Assembly: GCA_963204965.1 (NCBI GenBank)
Contig: CAUJKA010000467.1
Span: 1 to 40,200 of the forward strand
Source of the DNA: Planctomycetota bacterium
Lineage (GTDB): Bacteria; Planctomycetota; Planctomycetia; Pirellulales; Pirellulaceae
Reading direction: 5' to 3'
Length of the DNA: 40,200 nucleotides
A program made the translations under genes and the position numbers. How positions within the stretch are numbered: position 1 is the stretch's first letter; the number at the start of each line of letters is the position of its first letter. Below, piece by piece: positions 8,401 through 16,909 of the stretch. Under the pieces are notes generated by a model. That model ran no database searches and was not told the origin of the DNA. It saw only the letters and a program-made list of their open reading frames with translations.

Positions 8401-9093
8401 CCCTTTTTCAAGAAAGATGTTGGCTGGCTTCACGTCGCGATGAACGAGTCCCTGATCATGGGCCGCAGCCAAGCCCACAGCCACCTGCATCCCGATCCGC
8501 AATACTTCCGTCAGCTCTAAAGGCGCGCGGGACTTCAAACGCTGAGCCAGAGATTCACCGGTGAGCAGCGGCATGATCAAGAACGGCAAGCGGCCCGTCG
8601 GCTGAACATGATGAATGGCGATGACATGCGGATTGACCACGGCGGCAGCGGCCTGCGCTTCCCGTGCAAATCGCTTGCGAGCCACCGAACTATGCGCCAG
8701 ATGCGGAGACAACGCCTTGATCGCTACGAAACGTTTCAATTCGCGATCGAACGCTTTCAGCACAACCCCCATGCCACCACGCCCAATGATCGCAAGTACG
8801 TCGTAGCCGCCGAGCTGGCCCAACACATTCGCATCTTCGCTTGGCTCTAAATGTTCGACGCTGAAGTCGACCTCCGACCATAGCATTGGTTCCGGGACCG
8901 CAGCATCCAGCTCATCGGTAGTCAGCAACGATGCTGCTTCCTGCTGCCATTGCTCGCCACCAGCAAGCTGTTCCATTCGAGCACAGCACGCCTCGCAACG
9001 CTCAAGATGATCGTACAAAGCCGTTTCTTCGTCCGCCGTTAAGCGATTCGCGACCGCATTGGTTAGTAGCACAAGGGAACAAACATCGTTCAT
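5413..9093 (-). CDS. receptor-type Ser/Thr protein kinase with zinc-finger N-terminus and duplicated C-terminal domain
   Basis: A 1226-residue kinase. Residues 29-36 hold the H-x3-C-x2-C motif of anti-sigma-type zinc fingers (H29, C33, C36). The kinase domain runs about 97-360: glycine loop GRGGMG at 104-109, lysine K126, Glu145, HRDVKPAN with D220, DFG with D239, APE-like SPEQ. One membrane helix lies near 391-412. Outside it: a beta-rich region, a TIGR03067-like GHWKVVK domain at ~568-682, a segment of ~200 residues unknown to me, and two tandem 158-residue copies of a beta-rich, OB-fold-like domain at ~911-1226. Its ATG overlaps the stop of the ECF sigma gene (ATGA, 9090-9093), so sigma and kinase form one operon; the zinc motif suggests the kinase also binds that sigma factor. 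The membrane topology puts the kinase in the cytoplasm and the repeats outside. Confidence 0.93.
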   Translation of the reverse strand: MNDVCSLVLLTNAVANRLTADEETALYDHLERCEACCARMEQLAGGEQWQQEAASLLTTDELDAAVPEPMLWSEVDFSVEHLEPSEDANVLGQLGGYDVLAIIGRGGMGVVLKAFDRELKRFVAIKALSPHLAHSSVARKRFAREAQAAAAVVNPHVIAIHHVQPTGRLPFLIMPLLTGESLAQRLKSRAPLELTEVLRIGMQVAVGLAAAHDQGLVHRDVKPANIFLEKGVERVVITDFGLARAADDVSMTRMGVVAGTPEYMSPEQARGEALDGRSDLFSLGCVLYEMATGVSPFRSDSTIAILRRIVDDKPAAIASLAPELPPWFSYIVERLLSKDPAQRFASASEVALLLEQCLSHLQQPASVPLPASRVSHVKGSSSIFNSNKKGILTMLGTLGTALLGMVLWQAIDPPDISGQWTSDEWGTVVLVAKEHGQYEGAYSGYAKVNPANDDGNNSSVRVPDGGTVLLSAPQSSVGLVRSGTLHLKWSRLERRFNGTWAEGDDRNGKMSLRLVDNEIRGAWTTDRDVQKEFGTPRLADLLWKRSSDNPISISVPPQREAQPRAAHVNPLVGHWKVVKLADVPVDQLVGATVVIDEHRVKMQAPSLKGPHPDWRYTLGANGEIDFVDVDEVKGESIVRVKYSLQGNTLYLAWNAKKGGHPRPGSATGEVPQEGVQYIVLELDEEVTSRETPQSPNAYASDADANHSKDLNGFLIAWDFNYPLLGKRMAKLRVSTDMNLESVFPGRPSVKGKAPNEDVKELVELIAAQVKWEGDIGAEYESTVSSMAEFERVDTSVRTERVAINLEGKVRELQLDKSEHLEIVNRLWRLEGIVAIGGKEGLTELLAVAGQRLSIQFPEVRYKLSSADFRFGIKDEMGTRIAYFRIPPDRDRQEMNFTLTLLPTGEPKFELDENSNDEPTKNVDTPPQPNGDARSTDSSKIYTVEEVIANGIDLSSKQLPINVRVKVVSVRQEGTVNADGTKAQHWWLSSKEYNGGIDASALKIRVSENVEKALERNGVTDIVAHFTGKELTITGKLSIGGVDLPGRDTILLFDISLDSLDQLILTVAATEDSKDEPTKNEDPPPQPNGFARSPDSSKIYTVEELIANGKELSNKQQPVTVRVKVVSVRREGTVNADGTKAQHWWLSSKAYNGGLDPSALKIRVSENVEKALARDGVTDLPAHYTGKELTITGKLSFSVARVLLHDDICLYRISLDSLDQLPSQSNR
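5414..6361 (-). repeat. tandem duplication inside kinase gene (2 x 474 bp)
   Basis: The C-terminal 158-residue domain is present twice with a 474-base offset (landmark GGTTCGTC on the plus strand at 6341 and 5867). Both units begin DEPTKN, carry PPPQPNG or TPPQPNG, SKIYTVEE, AQHWWLSSK, LKIRVSENVEKAL and GKELTITGKLS, and end SLDSLDQL. The nucleotide sequences remain highly alike, so the duplication is recent. The last unit loses similarity after SLDQL and ends at a stop 5413-5415. The TGK-L segment at the end resembles the last strands of OB folds; this is an inference. Confidence 0.85.
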
Positions 9094-9689
9094 GATTCAT
9101 TCTCCAACGTAAATACAACTTCTTTGAGCTGAGCCAACACGCGGCACTTGGCCACCCGGACGGCTCCGACGCTCATACCAAGGTCCCGAGCTACGATTGC
9201 TGGCGATTTCCCATCTATGGCCGTGCTTAAAAACGCTTGCCAGGCCTTTGGACTTTGCTCTTGCCGAACGCTTTCGGAAGCACGCTGAAAGATCGACCGA
9301 CGAAGCTCAGTATCGAACTCGATCGACTCAGGACACTCATCCGCCGTCACATCCGCGAACAAAGACTGCGACTCTGGACCACCGAAGGCAATCATTCGCC
9401 GCTGCCCATGCTTCATCCAATTGATGACCAGATTGCGGGTAACTCGCCGCAACCAACCGCGGAACGAGCCTCGTTCCTTTGCCAATTCCCAGTGCTCGAT
9501 CCGTTTGCTGACGGCGATGAAAAACTCCTGCATCAACTCCCGAGCGTCCGCGTCCTGCAAGCCGCATTTCCGCAACTGGCGATAGATGACGGGCTCGTAA
9601 ATCGCGACAAATTCCGCCCAGGCTTCATGATCTTGAGAATCACGAAGTCGAAATAAAAGGCTGGCTCGAGTGGTTGGATTTGGTGTCAT
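9090..9689 (-). CDS. ECF RNA polymerase sigma factor
   Basis: A 199-residue ECF sigma factor. Region 2 at about residues 15-85 contains the domain opening SQDHEAWAEFVAIYEPVIY, the core-binding helix DADARELMQEFFIAVSK, and the -10 recognition part GSFRGWLRRVTRNLVINW. Region 4 at about 140-195 contains WQAFLSTAIDGKSPAIVARDLGMSVGAVRVAKCRVLAQLKE split over a helix-turn-helix. The ATG lies just after a 557-base gap shared with a decayed kinase tail. It overlaps the following kinase by four bases. No anti-sigma gene is linked; in planctomycetes such sigma/kinase pairs are common and the zinc motif of the kinase may take that role. Confidence 0.93.
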   Translation of the reverse strand: MTPNPTTRASLLFRLRDSQDHEAWAEFVAIYEPVIYRQLRKCGLQDADARELMQEFFIAVSKRIEHWELAKERGSFRGWLRRVTRNLVINWMKHGQRRMIAFGGPESQSLFADVTADECPESIEFDTELRRSIFQRASESVRQEQSPKAWQAFLSTAIDGKSPAIVARDLGMSVGAVRVAKCRVLAQLKEVVFTLENES

Positions 9690-9849
9690 GAGTGTTTCCT
9701 ATAGAGATACACAACTGACACCGCGTCCTGTTACGTTATCTTTCGGGAATTTTGGGCAAATGTAGGCTTCCATGGGTTTGAATTTGAAAACGCCGAGGTT
9801 TTCGTTGCGAATATGGCCGTTACGACCTACGTTCTAAAGGCCGAGATCG

Positions 9850-10175
9850 TTACTTGCCAAACGCAATGAAATCGGGAATCATCTCAATGAGTTCTTGATC
9901 AGACGGAGTTTTCTCGGACAAAGCCGCTGCCGTCTCGACATCCCCAGCATTTGCTGCGGCGATATAGGCTTCGGCGACAGCCTTGGCGTTCTTGGGGCGT
10001 CTTGAGTAAGCAGAATCGTCAACTTGTCTCCGACGACTTCGTACATCCCGAATTTAATTTCCCCTCCAGAGATTCGAGAATCAACTTCTTGAAACAGCGG
10101 AGGATCATTTCCTTCGGCTGGCTTGAAGGACAGAGCCCCATTGATACCCGACATGCCGGCAAATTCGAGTGACTA
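9850..10175 (-). pseudogene. frameshifted fragment of a kinase C-terminal region
   Basis: Two adjacent frames read as one protein: 10154 to about 9990 gives a beta-rich stretch with IKFGMYEVVGDKLTILL, as in TIGR03067-type domains; then a one-base shift leads to KNAKAVAEAYIAAANAGDVE (about 9989-9930), continuing PSDQELIEMIP to a TAA at 9850-9852. That second part is the same module as ARSVVEAFVAAALSGD in the large kinase at 11152 and ARSVVEGYIALALAGD at 10990. An in-frame stop precedes the first part. I see no start or ribosome site, so this is a dead remnant of a kinase like its neighbour. Confidence 0.65.
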
Positions 10176-10246
10176 CTGGACGATATTGACGGCAATGAGC
10201 ACATCTGATGACTCGCGGAAGCTACGTTGGTTAGGTCCGTGTTGTG

Positions 10247-10738
10247 TTACAATCTAGCATTTGCAACTGCTTGCATTCGCCATGGCAGTGGCTCATCTCT
10301 AACCCACTGGCCGTTCTCGTAGCGCACCGTCCGGTCGACTGGCCCTCTCCAATTGAAGCGAATCTTCCCTCTCTCTACCGTCATCGACTCAATCATCCAA
10401 TGCGCACGAAATCTCCCGAGATCCACATAGCATGCCTGGTTTCCAACAGCCTTGTAAGTCTGTCGACCGTAGAAGATATCAGCTATGGACCTCCGTTGAC
10501 GTTCGCTGTTGTCACAGACAATTCTCGCAACGTGAACGCGATGGACCAAGTCATCTGGTGAAACGAGAAAATCGTCCTCAAACTCCAGCTGGGCCGCTGC
10601 TTCCTCAAACTTCCCCTGTTGAATCAATTCAGCGAAGTCTTGAACGGTTCGTGCGGGCCACCTCGACCACTGATATAGCCAGGCTCCAGCCGCGGCGACA
10701 AGACAAACCAGAAACAGCGTGCGAAGTTTGAATTGCAT
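10247..10738 (-). CDS. MQFxLRTL-type single-pass membrane protein, unknown
   Basis: A 163-residue protein starting MQFKLRTLFLVCLVAAAG, an N-terminal membrane helix form seen over and over in planctomycete small proteins (basic start, LRTL, then Leu/Val/Ala helix). The rest (RTVQDFAELIQQGKFEEAAA and onward) looks like an NTF2-like or DUF-type soluble domain: helix, then several strands ending VRYENGQWVRDEPLPWR. The open frame extends to 10825, but the start at 10738 is chosen because it begins the signal-anchor. It sits alone between two decayed kinase fragments. Function unknown; the soluble domain should lie outside the cytoplasmic membrane. Confidence 0.65.
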   Translation of the reverse strand: MQFKLRTLFLVCLVAAAGAWLYQWSRWPARTVQDFAELIQQGKFEEAAAQLEFEDDFLVSPDDLVHRVHVARIVCDNSERQRRSIADIFYGRQTYKAVGNQACYVDLGRFRAHWMIESMTVERGKIRFNWRGPVDRTVRYENGQWVRDEPLPWRMQAVANARL

Positions 10739-10779
10739 AGTATTCTTTTGAGCTAAACTTATTTGTTCTGAAAAATGTC

Positions 10780-10998
10780 TCACTGACAAATCGTCCTGTC
10801 TAGGACCAAAAATTTGCATGGACATTGCCAGCGAGTAACTTTGTTTTCGGTGTGCACGTTGAGAAGCTTGGGAATCTTTGCAATGTGTTTCGGATCAGCC
10901 GGAGAGTTCTTTGCCAAAGCTGCCGGCTTCTCGACATCACCTGCTAGTGCCAACGCAATATAGCCTTCGACGACTGATCGGGCGTTTTTTCGATCCAC
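10780..10998 (-). pseudogene. kinase-tail module fragment
   Basis: The 72-codon frame begins with GTG immediately after the TAA at 10999-11001 and is in the same frame as the large kinase upstream. Its first half, DRKNARSVVEGYIALALAGDV and following PADPKHIAKIPKLL, is the same module as in the big kinase near residue 1740 and in the fragment at 9930-9990. The second half (NKVTRWQCPCKF) has no resemblance to it. I read it as the stranded third part of a once longer kinase gene rather than a gene with its own start. Confidence 0.55.
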
Positions 10999-11151
10999 TT
11001 AATTTCCCTCTTCGAATACATCGATGCGGTGTAGTGTCGCTGCGATCGTTGCAATCTCATCGCTTGATAGACCGGACCATTTGGAAAAGGTCAGTTTTCT
11101 AAGATGCGGCAAGTCCGTAAGGATCTTGAAATCTGTGCTGGGGTAAACGAA
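10999..11151 (-). pseudogene. in-frame LRR-like tail cut off by a stop codon
   Basis: Directly after the TAG (11152-11154) that ends the 1918-residue kinase, the same frame stays open for 50 codons to TAA at 10999-11001. The encoded text fits a leucine-rich repeat that continues the one interrupted by the stop: the kinase ends DLRPILGLTQLEELSIN and the tail has DFKILTDLPHLRKLTFSKW, then SSDEIATIAATLHRIDVF. So one nonsense change seems to have removed the end of the protein, unless the stop is read through. Confidence 0.7.
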
Positions 11152-14100
11152 CTAGTTTATAGAGAGTTCTTCCAATTGCGTTAGTCCCAGGATAGGGCGA
11201 AGATCGTCAATTTCATCACAATCAAGGACAAGGTACCTAGTGTTTCCCCCCGAAGCCTTCTCGGTGCTGCCCTGCGGTAGAACACTGATCGCAGTCGGGT
11301 TGGCTTCAACGAACTTCGTCAAAAACTCATCGGCGAGTTCCTCCGTTTCGATGCCGATTTCGGTGACAGACCATCTTTGATCGCTCTTCCTAAGTTCAAA
11401 CCGTAGTCTCACGTCATTTCGATCAGCACTCGAATTGGTTGGATGTTCCCACTTGAGTGTTTCAGTTAGTGCAATCCCCTTCGACGGACAATCTGGTGAG
11501 TTGACATAGACCGTCTTTGTTGCCAAGGATTCGAGCTTTGTAAGATTCAGTATCAGAGAATCGATTGATTTGGCGAGTTGTTCCGGTTCCTGCAAATTAC
11601 CTCCGGTCAGCGATTGCACCGTCTTCCTATCACCCGAAAGTGCCGCTGCAACGAAGGCTTCGACAACGGAGCGGGCGTCAGGCTCCTTCTTGGCTACTTT
11701 TTCACGAGTCGCGATCGACTCACGGATTCCGCTCACGACTTTCTCCAAGTTGAGCTTATCTCGCTCAGCAAAGGAAATGGCCACCTTGCTACTGATCTTA
11801 TCGTTTACTCGCGGAGCACTGAGAATTGTCCCATCAAACTCAATTACCAAATACCCAGAATTTGGCTGGCTGCTTAGTCGAGTTGTTTCGATCAGAAATC
11901 GTTCGCCAGCTTCTGGCGTAAGAGTCAAAACGATTTGGGACGCTTTAGGATTGTTCGAGTCGGTGACCGACTCGACCGTCATGATGTCATCTTCAGTCAG
12001 AATCGCTGGTTGAGCGGAATTAAGTCGCAGCTGCATTCCGGAGAACTCCACGACTTTGGTCTCAACGGACTGTTGGGATGAATCTGTGCCGACCTTCACA
12101 CCAGTCGCCTCGCGGATTTGGAGACGTTTTGGATTTTGAATGTTCATCGCTTGATCTGGTTTGCGAGGTGTCAGCGCAGGGCGCGCGGCGGGGGCATCAC
12201 GTTCGATCTGTTTTACGCCTGGCAGGCCGTCAAGATTTAATTCGGCAAGATTCAAACCTGAAGGCAACTTCGTACCCTTGGGAATCGCAAAGTTGACTCG
12301 CAAGTCATACTCTTCTTTGCTCAGCTTCTCAGAAAGCGAAATCAATTCGTACTTGTAGTTACCGACATCGCTAAACCGTTTTTCATCTTGTCCAATATTG
12401 TGGATCGAGACAGCTGCGTGTTTCGCCAAGGGAGGCATTCCATCAAACTCACTCCGGCCAGATGTCACGATCACAAAATCATAAACGTGGTACTGAATCA
12501 CCGCGTTGCGGAGGATCAACTCTTTGTCGAGGTGAATCTCAAAGCAGTTCTTGCGATTGCCGATGGTGGCACTGGGGAGGCTGATCAGGCCTTTCAACAC
12601 GTATCCGTCATCGACTTCGACGGCATTCGATACGCTGAGCATGCTTTGCGTGATTCCAACTCCGCTGGGGAGCAAGTACTCCCAAGCCTTTTTGCCGCCG
12701 CCGAGCTTGGCAATGTCCGAGCTATGGTGAAAGATCTCCGAATCCCGATTCCAATACCGGTAGTAGCTGAAACAATCGCTTTCGATGGAACGCGACTCGA
12801 GTTTGCCGTGCTCGGGATAAATGGCTGTTTCAAGGTCGGCAAGTACTTCGAGTGTACTATCGAAATTTTGACCCGTCCAGATATATCGAATGCGGTGCGG
12901 CTGTTGATAATCTTCTGGCAGTCCTTCCGGGATACCGGGATCAGGTTGACCAAGCTTCCTGCTGTGGAATCGCTCTTGTTCGGCCTCTCCACGCGGTGAC
13001 GTCAGCGTGTCCCAAGTTCGTTCCAACTCGATAGTGCGTTGACTGAACTTACGATCGCGTTCACGAAGTTCATTCAACAACTTTTCTTTGTCGATCGATT
13101 TTCCTTCTGCTGGAATATCGGGATTGATGGTCGTATTTTCCGAATTGCCCGTCGGTGTTTTGGGTAAATCTTGATGGCTCTTAGGCTCATCGACAGATGT
13201 GCCCTGCGGTTTCAACGGGACGATCGTCTCACCGGGCTTCACTCGCGTTAGTTCCATGTACCAAACACCGGACACCCATTGAAGCTTCTCAGGGCGACAG
13301 CCTGGCTCGGGCGTCTTCTGGCGTTCGCCAAGGCAGAGAGTGACTTTATCACCGTCAACGCTCAAGAGACCAAGTCCCGATTCATCATCGGTTCCAAGCG
13401 ACAGTTTCACGTGCACGGGTGAATGTGTGTCATCAACCTGAATCAGCATTGCACCGCCTGGCCCGCCGTCTCGAACGATGATGCGATCCTCTTTGAATTC
13501 CCATATTGAATATGGCCTACTGCTTTCCTCGCCATCCCCAGCAATTTGACGCGTGAGTCGCCATTTGCCCTGCAGTTGTTGCAGCGTTTTTCCCAGCGGC
13601 TGTGCGGGCGCCTGTTGTTTGTCATCGTGCCTTTCGTCGCCACTGTCGTGCGGCACTGCCGTCCCAGTTGAATTTACTAACTCGTCCATTTTAAGAACGA
13701 TGTACTGCACACCGGCTTGAGGAACCTCGCTCTTTGAAGACTCTGGTCGTGGATAGTCACCTTTCTTTGCGTTCAAGGCCAGATACAGTGTCTTTCCTTC
13801 GAGCGAAAACTTGGCTCGGGAAGTTGTCTCACCTTTCGCATCATCAATTTCACAAAGATCAATATCGCCTTCTGCAACCAGTGTGTACCGCCAATGTGGA
13901 TGCGGTCCCTTTTGCGATGGCACATGCATCTTGACAGTATCTTTATCGATCACGACCGTCGCGCCCGTAAATTCAGCGGCCGGCATGTCTGCGAGCTTAG
14001 CAACTTTCCAGTGACCGACGACTGAGTTGGTTTTTGTCGATTTCAGTGGAACGGTTGCGTCGGATGGCCTCTTGTTTTCATCGACTATGCTTGGCTTAGT

Positions 14101-16908
14101 ATTTGGCAGGGGTGTCAGTCTGCCATCCAGCCAGCGAAACGCTGTATCGCGATCGAAGGCATCGCCATCGTTGATTCTGGCACCATTATCGAAATCGCCT
14201 ACAAAGGGATTGTCAATGGCGAAGTCTGGTCGCAGATGGATCTCCGTCCGCTTGTATACGGTCGAGATTTCTTGCTTGACTCCACCGTTTGGAATCGATG
14301 TACTTCGGACGCGGCAACTCACGGCGATTTCCATTCCATCTACCACCTTATACTGAATGTCTTCCACAAAGTATGAGAACGACTCTAAGTCTGCTGTGTC
14401 CTTGTCTTCGCCAACCCGTCCATCAGCGAAGCGATTTCCCCTCTCTTTAAGACTCTCACATTGCCGTAGACGCCTTGATGGTCCAGCTTCGATCCAGACA
14501 GTCATGGTTCCCCAATCATTGCGGCCGGAAATCCTTAGACAATCATGGTCGCCAATTTTCTCGATTCGAACATCAGGTTCCTTTGACTCCATAAGGAGTT
14601 CCATCAATGTTCTCCCTTGATTTCCAGGAAAGTGACCCTCCATGGCAAAGCTGCTGCTGGATTCAAGCATTCGCCAACTTGCTTTTTGACGCCCCTTGAT
14701 AGTCATCAGTCCAGTTAGCTTCTTTTGTCCGACTGTTGTAGTTCTACCGAGAAACATTTCACCATCGTCAAGGCGCCAATTGTCGAGCCGAATATGGTCC
14801 TTGGGCTGATCGTCGAATGTTTGAAGACTGCTTTCGACCATGCGCGGCGCATCGCGGCGGACTCGACTTTCAATTGTGACTTTGCCCACCTGACTGTGAA
14901 CGTACGAGTTCGTAACTCGCATATCGAATTTTTGTTTCCAAGAAAGAAAATTCTGGCAAGCCTGTAGAGCTTTCCTTGCCTCGACTCGCAACGGCGATTC
15001 CGCTGGAGCCGCCTTGGCAGCATCACCAGCAGGTGGTGCCGAAACGTTGGCATTTTGCACAACCACTTCGCCGGACGTCAGCGGAAGCAGTCCGATCGAA
15101 TTTGGATTCGCTTCTTTTTCTATTGACGGAATCTTGACATCCTCAAAAACCAATTCTTGCTGGCCTGGTCTGCCAAATTGAAAGCGCAGCGTGGCTATAT
15201 CTGATGCCTGAAACTCGCCATAAATTGTGAACATGTAAATCTTGCCGCGCGCCGAAGTTGGAAAGTTTGGAACTGCTATTGGTGAAATCTTGCTGGCCAA
15301 ATCCCGAGAATTGAGATCCAATTCGGAAGTCGAACAAATCTTAAGCTTTTTAGTTTGCTTGAGCCCATCAGTCACTTGTGCCTCAAACCCATAGGGTCCA
15401 TCCACATTGTCAAGTCGTTCGATCATGGCAATTGCTCGCATCCATGCATCGGGTTGGCTTTCGCCTGGCAGTTTCGCGCTCTCCGTAAATTCAGCCGAAA
15501 CTTCCCTCGTGATTCCAAGAAGGGTGACACGATACTCGCTATTTTCCTTTGTCACTGGCTTCATGAGATGCGTAGACTGACCGGAATCTACTCGATCGAC
15601 AATGTTTGTTGGGCTTGGTGGATCACCGTTTGGACTTGGTTTGTCCGGCGTTTGCATCAGCAACATCGCCACTATGATCGAGCAGACGACAGCGAACATG
15701 GCGAAGACTCCAATGGTGCGAGAGCGAAACGAGAAAGAACCTGGTACTGACCTATCGACAAGTCCATCCGGTAGTGCAGCAATGGTCGGCTGTTGCACAT
15801 ATGCCAAACAGTCTTCGAGTAAATCAGCGACCTCCTTGGCAGATTCAAACCGAACGTTCGCTTCTTTGGCCATGAGCTTGCCAATGATCGTGCACAACCA
15901 ATCAGGAACATCCGGATTGACTTCACGAATCGGACGAGGTTCTTTGTCTGTGATCAAACGCAGGACGCTGTAGCTGGATTCGGCTCGGAAGGGAGCATGG
16001 CCGGTACACATGGCATACATCACGCTACCCAGGCTGAATAAGTCGCTTCGATGGTCGACCGTTTCTGCGCGGGCTTGTTCGGGTGACATATACTGCGGTG
16101 TGCCAGCGAGTGTGCCGGAGCGAGTGAGACTAGCGTCATCGACGGCGCGGGCTAAGCCAAAATCCATCAACTGTACCCGCTCAACGTTTTGATCCAGAAA
16201 GATGTTGGCCGGTTTGATGTCGCGATGCACGATGCCTTGCGCATGAGCAGCGGCGAGCCCCTTGGCAGCTTGCATGCCGATACGGAGGATCTCGCGAACT
16301 TCCAGCGGCCCGTTGTCGCTGAGTCGCTTTTGCAGCGAAACGCCACGTGAATAGGTCATCACCAGATACGGAACGCCTTGCCACTCGTCGACGCAATGAA
16401 TCGCCATCACATGATCATCGACCACTGCCGCGACCGCTTGGCCTTCGCGAGCGAACCGTTTGCGAGCAGCTCCCGAAGCAGCCAAATGAGGTAACAGCAT
16501 CTTGATCGCTACAAACCGATTGAGTGATCGATCAAATCCTTTGAACACTGCGCCCATTCCACCTTGCCCCAAGAGCCCGATGATTTCATAAGGCCCGATG
16601 CGTCCAAGCATGTTGGGATCATCGGTCGGACCGAGCAGGTCGAGAAGATTGGCCGCCGATGGTTCATTTGGTTCCGCGTCTGACGAAGTAGCGTTGCGTT
16701 GCGAGGACGACCTGGTTCGAGAATTAAGGAGCACGCTTTGAACATCGCTCCACCACTGCTCAGGTCCGATTGTCGCTTCGACGCGAGCCCGACATGATTC
16801 GCACAGTTCCAAATGGTCCTGCGCTGACTCGTATTCTTCCGGAGTTAAGTTCCCCTGCAGCAGCGAATCGACTTGAGACGCTTGCAGGCATTCAGTAGAA
16901 AGATTCAT
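11152..16908 (-). CDS. giant receptor-type Ser/Thr protein kinase
   Basis: A 1918-residue kinase of the same build as that at 5413. HxxxCxxC zinc motif at H32, C36, C39; kinase domain ~107-370 with GQGGMG at 114-119, K136, HRDIKPAN with D230, DFG with D249, SPEQ; one membrane helix ~397-418. The outer part is a string of domains: unknown beta-rich regions, a GHWKVAK (TIGR03067-like) domain ~960-1075, a second one starting LQGKWRL ~1107-1226, a domain at ~1623-1723 that resembles the SecD P1 head (ILTEDDI, GERFLIETT, EFDGTILSAPRVNDKI), an ARSVVE module with an NTF2-like part from ~1740, and one and a half leucine-rich repeats at the end. It starts one base after the sigma stop. The carboxyl end is probably truncated by a TAG. 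Confidence 0.92.
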   Translation of the reverse strand: MNLSTECLQASQVDSLLQGNLTPEEYESAQDHLELCESCRARVEATIGPEQWWSDVQSVLLNSRTRSSSQRNATSSDAEPNEPSAANLLDLLGPTDDPNMLGRIGPYEIIGLLGQGGMGAVFKGFDRSLNRFVAIKMLLPHLAASGAARKRFAREGQAVAAVVDDHVMAIHCVDEWQGVPYLVMTYSRGVSLQKRLSDNGPLEVREILRIGMQAAKGLAAAHAQGIVHRDIKPANIFLDQNVERVQLMDFGLARAVDDASLTRSGTLAGTPQYMSPEQARAETVDHRSDLFSLGSVMYAMCTGHAPFRAESSYSVLRLITDKEPRPIREVNPDVPDWLCTIIGKLMAKEANVRFESAKEVADLLEDCLAYVQQPTIAALPDGLVDRSVPGSFSFRSRTIGVFAMFAVVCSIIVAMLLMQTPDKPSPNGDPPSPTNIVDRVDSGQSTHLMKPVTKENSEYRVTLLGITREVSAEFTESAKLPGESQPDAWMRAIAMIERLDNVDGPYGFEAQVTDGLKQTKKLKICSTSELDLNSRDLASKISPIAVPNFPTSARGKIYMFTIYGEFQASDIATLRFQFGRPGQQELVFEDVKIPSIEKEANPNSIGLLPLTSGEVVVQNANVSAPPAGDAAKAAPAESPLRVEARKALQACQNFLSWKQKFDMRVTNSYVHSQVGKVTIESRVRRDAPRMVESSLQTFDDQPKDHIRLDNWRLDDGEMFLGRTTTVGQKKLTGLMTIKGRQKASWRMLESSSSFAMEGHFPGNQGRTLMELLMESKEPDVRIEKIGDHDCLRISGRNDWGTMTVWIEAGPSRRLRQCESLKERGNRFADGRVGEDKDTADLESFSYFVEDIQYKVVDGMEIAVSCRVRSTSIPNGGVKQEISTVYKRTEIHLRPDFAIDNPFVGDFDNGARINDGDAFDRDTAFRWLDGRLTPLPNTKPSIVDENKRPSDATVPLKSTKTNSVVGHWKVAKLADMPAAEFTGATVVIDKDTVKMHVPSQKGPHPHWRYTLVAEGDIDLCEIDDAKGETTSRAKFSLEGKTLYLALNAKKGDYPRPESSKSEVPQAGVQYIVLKMDELVNSTGTAVPHDSGDERHDDKQQAPAQPLGKTLQQLQGKWRLTRQIAGDGEESSRPYSIWEFKEDRIIVRDGGPGGAMLIQVDDTHSPVHVKLSLGTDDESGLGLLSVDGDKVTLCLGERQKTPEPGCRPEKLQWVSGVWYMELTRVKPGETIVPLKPQGTSVDEPKSHQDLPKTPTGNSENTTINPDIPAEGKSIDKEKLLNELRERDRKFSQRTIELERTWDTLTSPRGEAEQERFHSRKLGQPDPGIPEGLPEDYQQPHRIRYIWTGQNFDSTLEVLADLETAIYPEHGKLESRSIESDCFSYYRYWNRDSEIFHHSSDIAKLGGGKKAWEYLLPSGVGITQSMLSVSNAVEVDDGYVLKGLISLPSATIGNRKNCFEIHLDKELILRNAVIQYHVYDFVIVTSGRSEFDGMPPLAKHAAVSIHNIGQDEKRFSDVGNYKYELISLSEKLSKEEYDLRVNFAIPKGTKLPSGLNLAELNLDGLPGVKQIERDAPAARPALTPRKPDQAMNIQNPKRLQIREATGVKVGTDSSQQSVETKVVEFSGMQLRLNSAQPAILTEDDIMTVESVTDSNNPKASQIVLTLTPEAGERFLIETTRLSSQPNSGYLVIEFDGTILSAPRVNDKISSKVAISFAERDKLNLEKVVSGIRESIATREKVAKKEPDARSVVEAFVAAALSGDRKTVQSLTGGNLQEPEQLAKSIDSLILNLTKLESLATKTVYVNSPDCPSKGIALTETLKWEHPTNSSADRNDVRLRFELRKSDQRWSVTEIGIETEELADEFLTKFVEANPTAISVLPQGSTEKASGGNTRYLVLDCDEIDDLRPILGLTQLEELSIN

Positions 16909-16909
16909 T

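Noticed and set aside
11570..12999. Long plus-strand frames opposite the giant kinase
   Set aside because: They are antisense shadows; the minus strand codes for recognised domains throughout.
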